A DNA stretch of 64,000 nt, taken from contig NC_052395.1 of the NCBI RefSeq assembly GCF_009389715.1, positions 2,976,001-3,040,000 on the forward strand, written 5' to 3'. This stretch comes from Phoenix dactylifera (taxonomy: Eukaryota; Streptophyta; Magnoliopsida; Arecales; Arecaceae). The notes under the pieces were generated by a model. It saw only the letters and a list, made by a program, of their open reading frames with translations, had not been told where the DNA came from and made no database searches. Numbering within the stretch: the first letter of the stretch is position 1; every line of letters starts with the position of its first letter. This document shows, one piece after another, positions 50,301 through 61,392 of this stretch. The translations under genes were made by a program, and so were the position numbers.

Positions 50301-51028
50301 ACCCCCCCGATCCTCTCTTCCTTGCCAATCAACAATCACGGCCTCCACCTCCTATAACCTTCGGAAGATGTTGCCCACAACCCCCCTATTCCATCGGTGA
50401 AGTCGCCTCTTGGTAAGCTCCAACTTACATGAAGCCCCCTGCATAGCATCACCACGAACCGGCAGGGCCCAAGCCACCCTAACAATATCTCAAGATTGGG
50501 GGTAAGACAACCAGATCTTTTCAAAACGAAAGGGGGAATGGTGGCTAGAGCTCGATGCTGTAGTAATTAGCAACGGACAGTGGTCCGATGCTATCCGAGA
50601 TAGGTGCCTCACATGGTAGGTAGAAAACCGAAGAACCCACTTTGGAGATGTCATGGCCCTATCAATCCTTTGCCGGTCTGATTATTACACCACATGAAAT
50701 GTGGCCTGATATAGCCAAGGTCCACTAGACTATTCCGCGACACCCAGTCCTGAAATTCCTGCCTATCCACTGAATCAATGAAAGCCCCCCCCCCCCCCCC
50801 CCCCCCTCCGTGGCCCAAAATGCAATTGAAGTCACCTACTACAGCAATCGAGATGTCCTGGGAGACCAAGCTGGTAATCTCATCCCATAGCACTCTTCTT
50901 ACCTTGTAGTTCGTGCTTGCGTAAACACCACAGAGCACCCATGCTTCAACAAGTTAGAGGAGGGTAATTTTCTCATCGTTGGTTCCTGCCGCTGGACCGG
51001 TAACGATAGCTAGCTGCAGCCCCTCGCA
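47368..51028 (-). pseudogene. LINE relic B: endonuclease, RT, RNase H
   Basis: A long, degenerate L1-type element on the minus strand with ORF2 domains in order. The apurinic-type endonuclease (50650-50950) shows GVYASTN and VVGDFNCIL. The reverse transcriptase (48997-49820) shows FRPISMCTTLYKVVARILVGRVK, GLRQGCLLSPFLF, and FTDD where FADD is usual. A thumb/linker (48595-48927) has GGLGVQSLRVRREA, and a C-terminal RNase H (47651-47960) has INFNGSVLDGG and GAELRAA. Stops and frameshifts break the frame, and the 5' end is truncated near 51.03 kb. A T-rich run at 47368-47395 on the plus strand is its poly(A) tail. No clear target-site duplication was found. Confidence 0.85.
50785..50806. repeat. 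22-base C homopolymer
   Basis: A run of 22 C on the plus strand lies inside the endonuclease region of LINE relic B, giving a string of glycines in the minus-strand frame right after DFNCILGH. Such long C/G runs are rare in plants and error-prone in sequencing, so the true length is uncertain. Confidence 0.8.
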
Positions 51029-52268
51029 GGATAATTATATATAGGACACATGCAGCAAGGATAAAAAAGGGAAGGAGATAGTGGATCTTCGTGTGTTAGA
51101 CCATGAGAGTGGTGAGGAAAGAAGGCAAGAGACCCACCGACACCAGTCTGCACCTAAGCCTCGCTTCACGAGTAGCGTGAGGAGGAAATTCCGATTGACC
51201 TTATGAGAGGTTTTCAAAGTCGAAGTTTTAAAAGCAATCCATCCACGTTGGCGGCTTTGCAGACTGTGATCACTTCATGCACATAGACATCCTGTTGCTT
51301 AAGATAAGAGTACAGCCCACTTCATTGGAAAGGCTACAGACTCTACTGCAGTTTGTCAAATAAGGACTTGAAAAATGCTGTAGTTCAAAAGTTATCTGTC
51401 TGATTTATCAATTCTCCATGATTGTCCTATCTTGTGAAGGTTGGAGGTGCTGCAATCTCCCATCTTTGAGCTACTGCATTCTTGAACACTGGCGCCAGTA
51501 CGTTTCTTCTTGAGAGGCCAAGGCTTCTAAGTTTGCTTTCAAGGAGACTCTTTTGTTCCTTCAACATACCTCAAAACATGCCTGTACAGGAGATGACACG
51601 TTGGGACACCAGTATTAGTACTCCGGAAAGTGCTTTACTTCCATCTGTAAGAAGATCGAAACCACCCGGCAAGTATTAGACAATTATTTTTTTTCTTCTT
51701 TTCCTCTCTTTTTTTCCGAACTGTTGCCCCCTATGCCTGGGCCAAAGCAGCTGGCGGACGCACCCCATAGCGTCATAGCTCAACCCGCAGGTCCCTGGCA
51801 CCAATGGATGGTAACGTAGGTAAGATCAGAACAGGGCTGGGTTCCGTGGTAAAGAGAACTCAGGTAATCAAAAACAGCTCCCGATTTGGGAAGCAGGGCT
51901 GCCTCGCATGGCACAGAGAACCCTGCAGCGGCGAGACCCCAGATTTCCCGTTATATAACACTATAGTTTACTAATTAATTTTGGTTTCGGAGCCAGGCTT
52001 TGTTCAGAGTAACAACCAGTACACAGAAGACAGGAATCAGAGCTGAAATTGTAATTGATTGGATCGGCCAGGGATATGATGTCCACGAACACTTGATAAT
52101 TTAAGTTTCCTGTGTGATAATTGCATTGCATAAGACAAGATAATACATCGCAGAAACAATACAAAACAGATCTTTTACACAGCTGGGGAATGGCAACGGA
52201 TGCCAATGCAAAGGCGCCATAAGCTGATTCTTAATAGCTGGATTGTTTGGCAAACAGTTCATGCGTAC
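51029..52268. other. intergenic and probable THO6 3'UTR
   Basis: Sequence between LINE relic B and the stop codon of the minus-strand THO6-like gene. The part nearest 52268 should be its 3'UTR. A plus-strand frame at 51482-51679 and a moderately GC-rich block at 51720-51950 show no family or splice context that I recognise. Confidence 0.45.
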
Positions 52269-55200
52269 TTAATCCATGCCTTGGCAGCAAAACGTGCAAA
52301 GATGGCTCCCAAATTCTGATATGACATCCACCAGACCTCCATAGCCACCAACTGCGACAACCTGAACAGCAAAAAAAAGAGCCACATCAGTCTTCTGCAG
52401 CAGGTATTAGCGTACTAAATTTGTCCTGATTTCAAAGATTCGAGTAGGAAAAGTAATTTTAATGTTTTCTCCCTCCATATTCCTCTCCCAATCAATCAGC
52501 CAGATGCCAATGATGAGGTAAGGATCATTTCATCTTCATGCTGACAATTTGGAAAATGTCACGGAAGTAACTGAGTTACACATGCCAAAATCATATTACA
52601 ACAGGGTTTTCAGAATGCAGTTGCCATATGATGATTAAAGATCAGGCTATAGATAACTGAAAAGGAAAGGGCAAAAAAACTGCTCTATGAGCAAGATTGT
52701 AACCAACCGTGGCTATCAAATATTGAATATCTAAAAGCACTGGTAGAAAAAGGTTGCAGTTGCAGGCGTAAAACCACTTTACAGATTTTCCCATATATAG
52801 AGTATAAAGTAAATAGAAAACTTGTAATTCTAAATAAATTTGATCCTTTAAAATAAAATCTAAGAAACCATAATCGTATCCAAATTCTCTAGAGTTTATA
52901 ATATTCAGTTGCTAAGCATAATAAGCGACGCATATCTAAACTTGCATCTCACATGTTCTTTTAACTTGAGAAGAGAAGCCCTGAGGTTCTTTGTTCAGCA
53001 AACTTTTCAGATAATATATAATGAGAAATGCATATATGAACTTGCATCTCAAATGCACCACTAGATATGTAGCATATGCATGCATATACTCCCCCCCGCC
53101 AGAGGTGTGCTAAAAACCGGCCGAACCATGAACACGACCCGAGTAGGTCTCTTCGATTCAGTTTATATTGTTTTTTTTTTTAATTCCGTTTGGTCTCGAT
53201 ATAAGAGTCTTGAATCAAAAAAAATCGCTTCAATTTCGGTTTGAGTTTTTAGAAAATTGATTCAAACCGATTTGACCTGACCCATATGTGTCTCTATATA
53301 TATGACTTAGCCCAACCCATTTAGTCAACATCAACTCTATATAAAATAGAATTTTTATGTTTAGACTTAGCCCAGCTCATTTTGTCCCCAACCCACTGAA
53401 CATTAACCCAATAAACCGAACCAAATTGAGCCGAATTTCTTGGGTCAATTTAAAGCGATTTTTGTAGATGGTTTGGTCGGTTTCGGTTTCGATTTTAGAA
53501 AACCATTTTAAATTAGTTCAATTTCGGATATATATCTCTGACCCAACCTGTGGACATGCCTACCCCCCACTACATGTGCACACAAGCGAGCGGGAGACGG
53601 GGGGAGAGGGGGGAGAGTGAGTGGGTGAGTGAGAGAGAGAGAGGGAGAGAGAAAGAGGGTTGCGCATATTGTATGGAAAGGGATTAAAACTAGCTAAATT
53701 ATGAGAAACTAGTGATAACTTAATAGACAATTTCACTTGCTCTATTGATAGACTAGTCAAGCATGACCTTCGAAGAAACTGACCTTCGAAGAAACTTTAC
53801 CGCTTGGCAATAACTAAATCAAAAGAATTTTGATAACTATGAACACCATTTTCATTGTCTTACAGCGAGTCATGGATCTATGAACATCTTACCTATAACA
53901 CTTGGTTTCAGATATCATAAAACAACAAAAGTACCTATATACTCTTTTAAATACCAATCTTTACAGGTCCCCGATCAGATCGCCAACACCATAACCATAT
54001 ATGTACCCCCTCAATCATATATATAACACCAAAAGTGCATTGCCCATCTAACCACAAGATTATTTCAACACCAGTGCAAGATTAAACTGTAAAACCGATC
54101 AGATGGATTTCCCTTCCTGCCAAGTATCTTCCAAGTTCTATACTAGGCTCTGTGCTATTTCATCCTGAGATTTAGCATCAAGACTCGGGTATTTAGTAAT
54201 TTACATTGGCTCTTTGATAAGGATGAGCCTTGGTCCAATGATAAGGTTGTTCCATTTTGACCGAGAGGTCATGAGCTCGAAATGCAGAAACAACCACTCC
54301 AAATGTGGGGATAAGGCTGCGTATATCTAACCCTCCCCATAATGGCAAGAGTCTCACTGCCCTTTTTTTATGTTAGCGCTTAGATATATTGCACTTACTG
54401 CTCGATAAAAGAGCCAGTATTACCAATTTGAATTAAATACGATGGGAACTTGCTAATTAATAAAATCGGTCTATTGAACACAATTTAGTTCTCTTAATTT
54501 TTTTTATTTCTTTTTTAGTCATGTCCGTCTTGTTCACCATGATTCATAGGTCATTTGCCCATTTAATAAGCTATCAAAAGCAAAAGCTATAAATTAAATG
54601 CTTTGGATTGTCAAATGATAAATCCAATGATAGGAACAAAGAGATGATTTGCTCTGTTTCATGTCTAGTTCATTCATTTCAAACAGCCAACATCATTCAC
54701 TAGTTATTTGGCACATGCCTTGCACGTGCAGAGCCAGCTACAAATTACATTCAGATAGAACCATAACCATAACCATAATCATCTAGCCCTTTCTAATCTG
54801 TTTAAAATCGGCTTTAAGGATCCTCATTCATCAAGTATTCCTATTTAGGGCCTTCTCAATATTATTCCAAGTTGCTCCATATCCTTCCTGACAACCTCCA
54901 TCCATGTTACATCGGGTCTTCCCCTTCGTTTCTTACACTTCACAAATCTTACTAGAGTCTCCTCATATCTTCACAAATCTTACTAGAGTCTCCTCATGAC
55001 GTCTTAGTCTATTTTCAATTCATTTGTTCATAATTTGTGCAAATGCTATAGCTCCTCTAGTTTTAACACAACCATATTAACATTCTCATTTCTACTATAC
55101 TCAACTTATTTTCATATATTTTCTTTATTGCGAGTACTCTGAGATATTCGACATGGCAGGCCTAATTGTTGTTCTATAAAATTCTCAAGTCCCCAAGATG

Positions 55201-58200
55201 TGCACCTATAACATAATATTTTTGATGCATCTATCAACTTCATCCAACCAACTTTAATCCTATTATATATATCTTCATCCATCTCCCTATTATTTTGTAC
55301 TATAGAACCTAAGTAACGAAATGATCACTTTGTGATATCTTGTGTGATATCACATTTCATTTCCATACTGCCTTCGTTTTACTAATATTTAAGAACTTAT
55401 CCTCCAACTTTTCCACTTCAATAAGTCCAATTTAGCATCAATCAATGTACTGCAACAGATATGGGCTTAGTACTGAATCTTGATGCAAGTGTACAGTAAC
55501 CGGTAATACAATCAATGTACTGCAACAACTCCTAACACTTGTCAACACTCTAGTATAAATTCCTCGATAATTTCAATATACTGTTTACGTACATTATTCC
55601 TTCTTAAAGGCCACCAAATTACCTTTTCTGGTACCCTGTCGTAAGCTTTTTCTAAGTCCATGAAGACCATATATAGACTCCTTTCTTTCTTCTTATATTT
55701 TCTATCAATTGTCTAAGTAAAAATATAGCCTTTATTGTAGACCTTTCAGGCATAAATCCAAATCGGTTATCTAAAATACTTGTTATTTTTCTTAATCCAA
55801 ACCAGGTCACGTTTAGCATGTTGTTTATGGACAATGACCTAACCAACCTTTGCCTACTCACCAAAATCAAGTCAGCTTATGGCGCATCACATAAAGCAAG
55901 GGATGCCCTAATATTCATGCATATCACATTTGGATCCATTTCATAGTCACTGACATACTTTTATACTGACTGTCAATCTAAACCTTCACCTTTCTCATCC
56001 AGGCTAGGGACTAGACACTTAGAACATGAGTGTAATATAACATTAGTTAAAAATAGCTACTACACTGTAGGATCAAAATGTCCCAACATCCACATTGTTC
56101 GCCATTATAGTAGTTATACAATCTACTACCTTGCTGTCTTCATGAACTACATGCTTAGAATTTAATGTCCTTGAATAGAAGTATTGGAAAACTAGGCACA
56201 TGTTGCTTGAGAATAGCAAGTAAAATGAACTTAAAAGAGCAATTCACTGACGAGACCCTAATTCCATTTGTTTGTGCAGTAGATTGTGTATAATTGTTGA
56301 AAGAGCAGTTTACAATATTCCTATTTATATCCCATTGATCATGTGTTTCTATATGGCAAACACACAGGACTACGACAAAATTTCAAATATCATTTTCAAA
56401 AATTATATGGATTGATGTGATCGCATCAACTATATTACTTTACCCAATCGCATACATGATACCACAACCATTGATGAAAAGCTCCTTCCTCTTATGTCTC
56501 ATATGTTTGATTCCACTATTATCCTATTATAATGGCCTCAAGTTACTATCATCGATTGCTGTAACAAATTAGCTCTCATATTTGTCCAATTGGCATTTGA
56601 GTGATTGGTTTAGTTTTTTAAGAATATACCAGTGGTTGATAATCATGAATAGCTATCAGTTTATTATATAATTACCAATATAGAAAAAAGTAATTAAATA
56701 ATTATTGTTACTTGGCTACCTGATGCATATAACATAACAAAGTGGTCTCAAAATCATTATGATAGTCATTATAACACCACAGAAACCTTTGTTATGAATT
56801 ATGCATACACAAGCAAAGGGCATTTATAGATCTCATCATTCATATAAACTCTTTTAATGTCATATGATCCTTTGGTGAACCACTTGACACCACGTCTACG
56901 CCACATCCTAACCAACAGTGGCCAGGGATTATCACGTGCCAGCCACACAGTGGTGTTGGATAAGGCAATGATCATACAAGGTCAGCGGAACCATCCCAAA
57001 CCGCCTAGTTCGGGGCGTCCCGAGCTATACCGGGCGCGGCCCGGGACGTTTCCGATGACGAAAATAAAAACGGCCCTGGAGGAGGAGAAGATGAAGGAAA
57101 AAGAGAAAAAGAAAGAGTGAGAAAGCAGGGGAGGGATGGAGAGGGAGAGGAAGAAAGAGAGAGGAAGGTCGAGGCCGGCCGGTGAAGGTCGGAGAGCCGC
57201 CGCGTAGAGGGAGCCGCGGAAGAGGGGCTCGCTCCGGTCCCCTGTTTCATTCGAAACAGGGCCTAAAGGGCCTCTTTATTTTTGGAGTTTTTAAGTGAAA
57301 GTCGGCAAACCCATTACTGACTTCACTTAATTCTTTTTAGTTGGCACTTAACTTTTTAAATATAAAAAAAAGTAAAGTCGGCAATTGGTTTGCCGACTCA
57401 CTTAAAAAACTCAAAAATAAAAGAGCCTCCTCCAGCCCCTGTTTCGTTCTGACGCGGCTTCCCGGCGGCTCTCCGACCCTCTGCTAGCTCTCCGCCGGCC
57501 TCCCCCTTCTCTCTCTTTTCCTCTCTCGTTCTCCCTCCCCTGCCTCTTTTACTATGTCAGTACAGGTCCGACACGACACGGCATAGGTCCATACCGACTC
57601 GTGCAACCAGACAACTGGTACGGTGCCCGGTACTGGTTCCGCCGACTCTGGATCACAGGATCTCGAACCAAGTACCCAAAATCAACGGATGAAGTGAGCT
57701 AATAACTAAGAGGATGAAGAAACAAATGTACTTATACAATGCCCGAAATGCCAAAAAGAAGAAACATCAGCCAAGATAGGCCGAGTAGCCGCTGAAAGCA
57801 TAGACTGGGCAAGGACCAACCGTATCAAACCTGAGGTCGATCAGGTATGATGACTTATGGAGATTTGCCCACAGTGAGGGATTGTGATATGGTACAAAGC
57901 AAAGTTTGTCGTCTCGATATCAAACTCCGTATTAGTACCATCCTATTACATTATCGGTGCGCAGTACGATACGAAATAACGAGGCATACTGAGTGTCAAT
58001 ACAATACAAGACTGTGTACTGATTCAGTACCGATACGTTACAATACGCTCAATATAGTATAGTACCAACCGATAAAGCAAATATTAGTATAGAACATAAC
58101 AGTTACCAAGATGTGGAAAGTGGAGAGCAGTTGGCTCCATCTACAGGAACTATCAAGGAGAGGTGGAGGGTAGGCATGGACAAGTGTCGACGCTAGAAGT

Positions 58201-61200
58201 AGACGGTTATCTGGCCATTTATAATGTGATGTACAAATACTAGAATGTAATTCTAAAGGATCTTTAGCTGATCAAACATCTATCATTTCATTTATCTTTA
58301 CTTATGTTGGCATTTACCTTTATTTACCTTAATTTATCTTAGACTACCTTGCTTTATCCTTGTTTATCTTCAACCTGCAGTTCTTAGCTTAGATTTGTCG
58401 CCCCGGTTACCTCCTCCTCCAAGAAGGTGATGCCTCGGTATTGAAAGTCTTTAAAACTCAATGCATTAGGACCCATGCTACCATCCTTACCTCTTTCCAA
58501 TTTTAGACATTGGTGGCACACCTGCGCAATAGTACAACCTGGCCAGAGACTCATACCTTTTCGCCCAATGGAAAAGAACGCCAACACACCCACACCTTAG
58601 GGCATGTGTAACTCATAACACACATTGTAGGTGCATATTCATCATGCTTCTTTTTAACTATGTTAATGAATCTCTTCAATTTATTAAATTTGAAAACAAA
58701 ATCTAATATTAAAGGAGAGCCACTTTTGATTATTTGTTTTGGACGGAAACAAAGCCATCCAAGTTTTTCTTTTTCTTCTTCCTTTTTTTTGGTAATTGAT
58801 CATCCATCTTCTCTTAGAAAGCAAAAACATTGTACATTTGCAAGATTAGAAAATGGAGAAGATAGAAAAAGTTTTTTTAAAAAAAGAAATAACAAGAAAA
58901 GGGATAAAACATCAACCTCCAAATTTTGCAAGAGACATCACAAAGGGAATGAAAACATGGATAGGCTTTTAAGTTCACCATATAAGACAATTTTTTTTAT
59001 TCATGATTTTAGTACCAACTGAAAAATAATCTTTAAATTATAATAAATAAGTTTTTTGCTATTTGTTATTAGTAGTTCTAATAGTGACTAGTATTTCATT
59101 CCCAGATCATTAAAAGGTTATTTTTTTCACTATAACATGTTCATGTAATGGTTTGAAGGTAATGTATTATTTGGCAAAATAAGCATTACTAAAACAGTGG
59201 CATTAACAAATGCTCAATATGAAAAAGACTCATTTTCTTAATTTTTCTCAACCTTGAGACTTGCATACTAAAGAGTCATGCTTGGGGGGGTCATGCGACT
59301 AATATATGGTTGGTTTAAATATCAAAGCTCGCAGAACTTATGTTGGTAGTCATGCAGAATTTTAACCCCAAGGCTGAAATAAAGGCATTATTCCGTTACG
59401 ATGGATGCCCACCAAAATCGTCATCAATCCACATAATGGTCATAATAGCTATTTTCCGCCCTATCTTGTATCATTATAAGTTACTTAAAATCAAAATAAT
59501 ATTTGTTATAATGACCATTAGATAGCAATAGTGTTATTATTTTTTATTATAATGCACATTATTTTTGTTATAATGTTGTCATAACAGTCACTGTAATCGT
59601 AACTGTTTTAATACAACAAAAATATCAAAAGTAACTTTTCAGGCAAATAACAGCCACTGTAGCTGTTATAACTGTTTCAGTGGGTTTCCCTTTGAAACAT
59701 TGCCGTTTTTGTTTGATAAAAATATATTTTTCTCAGATGGTACATTTTTTTGGAGAGAAATTTTGGAAAAAAGTTGAGCTTTGAAAATATTATTTTATCA
59801 AGAGAACAGTACACATACCACATATGGTTGTTTGTTTATAACAAAAACCAGTATAACATACGCCAAATATAAGCTGTTATAGAATCTATCGTATGCATAA
59901 TATGTAAAGGAGGCCAAAAACAGTTACAAGGGTGCAATATTTAAAGCAAGTTTCAGACAGAATTGGTTGGGCTAGATGCAATTTCCTGAAGATAGACATG
60001 TAGAGTGCAAGGGACGAGAGGGATTTCCCCTCTTCCTTTCCTTGTTATTGTCTGCTGATTGTTGGCAGTCCCTACCAAGTGCCCCATGCAAAACCCAAAC
60101 CATAGGCCAAGAGGTGGGGGCTGCTGGTTGGAACAGACTGAATAGGAAGCACCAAATAGGATGACAGCTACCACTTTTATGTATAGGTTATAGAACAACC
60201 TCAATATAAATTTAGATATTGAAAATCTTAATCTTTTAAACCCTAAATACAATAAAGATGAGATGTAATGCAGCTTTAAAAAGTCTTTAAAAAGCCCTTC
60301 GTTCTGAAAAAAACATACATCTATTTCTTTCTCAATGGATAAATTATGATGCGAAACATGTTTAGATTTCCTCATCAGCTGTTTTCAATTGAGTTGGGTC
60401 TAAAAAGATTCGTTGTCAATTCAATATGGTAAACCTTCAATGAACTCTAGCAATATGTGCAACTATACCAGCAATATTTTTCTACACAAGTTAAAGCCCT
60501 GTTCGGATATTCCCGCAGGATTAGGCTGAGAATCCTGCAGGAATCAGGCCTATTGGCCTGTTACCTCACATCTTCTAAGAGCCTGCCCAAATCCTAGCCC
60601 TTGAGCTGCAGGAAGAAGAAAAAAGACCTCCATAGATCTTTTTTTTTCCCTTCCCACAGCATTTGGGCTGGGAGGTGTCTGGTTGATAGAGCTATGCTTA
60701 ATGAGCAGCCCAATCCACGAATCCTTCAGGATTTTCAGCCCAATCCTATTGGAATATCCAAACAGGCCCTAAATAGAATATCTAAACTGTTCAAAGAAAA
60801 AGTTATCTTTCATTGCGAAATACAAGAATATAATTGATCCACTCTTTAAGGGTTCAGCAAATGACATTTTGGGAGTTCTGCATATAAATGAGAGCCAACA
60901 GAACAGCAGCAGAATAATTTAGAGACAAATGATACATCAGCTTTCACCAAGGTTTTGCCAACAAAACTAATATTTAATACAGCAATTAATTAAGATGTAA
61001 ATGCTATCTTTCAGACTATAGAAGAGGTTTCTTGATTATCTTTTCTTTTGGCCAAAAATATCTGTAATTTGCACAGACAACAGATGATGCAATCAGCCAG
61101 GATTGTTCATGGAAATGTACAGCTGATAAGAAATAACCTAGGCATAAAAACTTTGCAAGATATGCCTTATTCAGTTAGCAAAATATAGTCATATATGGCA

Positions 61201-61392
61201 GAATGTTGTGTTCTTAATTATGAGATGGAATGATATTTTAGAACTTAGTAAAGTGGAGGAGGAAATGAAGCATACTCCAGAAGGATGAAGGGAGACAGAA
61301 AATGCTGACTGCGGGGCACATTTTATTTGTGAAAGAACCACTCCATAAATTCCGAAACGTGTAAGTACAGGTTCAGAACCAACCGTGAGAAC
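52269..61392 (-). CDS. THO6: THO complex subunit 6 (DWA1)-like, 3' part
   Basis: The last two coding exons of a WD-repeat gene: 61392-61276 (39 codons, VLTVGSEPVLTRFGIYG...AFSVSLHPSG) and 52361-52269 (30 codons plus TAA, VVAVGGYGGLVDVISEFGSHLCTF). They are joined in phase across an 8.9-kb GT-AG intron. The text closely resembles the C terminus I know for plant THO6/DWA1, which ends in a WD blade reading SVSLHPSG-x-AVGGYGGLVDVISEFGSHLCTF. The remaining WD repeats must lie beyond 64000, since I found no earlier exon between 61393 and the edge. THO6 belongs to the THO/TREX complex in transcription-coupled mRNA export, and in Arabidopsis DWA1 is also a DDB1-CUL4 adaptor in ABA signalling. Partial gene only. 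Confidence 0.85.
53105..53565. repeat. CGGTTT/AACCGA-rich repeat block
   Basis: The block opens AGGTGTGCTAAAAACCGGCCG and closes ACCCAACCTGTGGACATGCCTACC. In between it is dense in GGTTTCGGTTTCG, AACCGATTTGACC and GACTTAGCCCA words, with two partly repeated sub-blocks (TGACTTAGCCCAACCCATTT and TAGACTTAGCCCAGCTCATTT). This looks like a MITE of the pronoun-free GGGTT/CGGTT type, but clean termini and a target-site duplication are not visible. Confidence 0.4.
53625..53660. repeat. (GA)n microsatellite
   Basis: A G/GA-rich run following GGGGGAGAGGGGGGAG. Ordinary simple-sequence repeat in the THO6 intron. Confidence 0.85.
54221..54369 (+). mobile_element. Au-like tRNA-derived SINE
   Basis: The 5' head CCTTGGTCCAATGATAAGG is an A-box-like tRNA start. 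About 35 bases on, GGTCATGAGCTCGAAA is a B box. The body contains GGGGATAAGGCTGCGTATATC and CCCTCCCC, and the end is TCACTGCCCTTTTTTT. This series matches the Au SINE family of flowering plants, which ends in a T run. It inserted in the last intron of the THO6-like gene. Target-site duplications are not clear. Confidence 0.75.
54830..55885 (-). pseudogene. RTE-clade non-LTR retrotransposon relic
   Basis: Minus-strand translation in several frames gives, in order: RFGFMPERSTIKAIFLLRQL (RT motif, ~55.76 kb), a KKGVYIWSSWT segment, FRYLGSIVQNNREMDEDIYN with RIKVGWMKL (55.2-55.3 kb), SIVEMRMLIWLC, and finally KKRRGRPDVTWMEVVRKDM (54.9 kb). These are hallmark blocks of the plant RTE reverse transcriptase and its C-terminal tail. 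Many stops, frameshifts and a short local duplication (near 54940-54990) show that it is long dead. The 5' part, including the endonuclease, is absent. Confidence 0.8.
57121..57546. repeat. long imperfect inverted repeat (foldback)
   Basis: The left arm 57121-57328 and right arm 57371-57546 are inverted copies around a roughly 42-base AT-rich spacer. Matching blocks include GCAGGGGAGGGA / TCCCTCCCCTGC, GGTCGGAGAGCCGCCG / CGGCGGCTCTCCGACC, AAACAGGG / CCCCTGTTT and AGTCGGCAAACC / GGTTTGCCGACT. Inner-arm identity is roughly 85% by eye. The transcript of either strand could fold into a long hairpin. It lies in the last intron of the THO6-like gene, next to a GTACCG-type repeat. Confidence 0.85.
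57560..58085. repeat. GTACCG/GATACGG-type dispersed repeat, copy 3
   Basis: The sequence is rich in GTACGG, GGTACTGG, CAGTACGATACG, CAGTACCGATACG and TATAGTACCAACCGATA. From about 57905 the order of words follows the repeat at 13.07-13.25 kb, showing common descent. It follows the foldback repeat directly, and the two may form one composite insertion similar to the CT-rich plus GTACCG pair at 12.6-13.2 kb. Confidence 0.55.
60496..60769. mobile_element. Tourist-like MITE
   Basis: The left end GCCCTGTTCGGATATTCC and the reverse complement of the right end, GGGCCTGTTTGGATATTCC, begin imperfect terminal inverted repeats of about 50 bases that continue through AGGATT, GGCTGA and AATCCTG. TAAA flanks both sides (60492-60495 and 60770-60773), compatible with the TAA/TTA duplication of PIF/Harbinger elements. 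It is about 274 bases without coding capacity, in the THO6 intron. Confidence 0.75.

Larger units (their letters stand above)
52362..61275 (-). other. 8.9-kb last intron of the THO6-like gene
   Basis: The donor GGA/GTATGC (61275) and acceptor TTCAG/GTTGTC (52362) are consistent. It contains an RTE relic, an Au-like SINE, a CGGTTT-rich repeat, a foldback repeat, a GTACCG-type repeat and a Tourist-like MITE, each listed separately. The rest is AT-rich with no coding signal, apart from spurious short frames. Confidence 0.8.
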
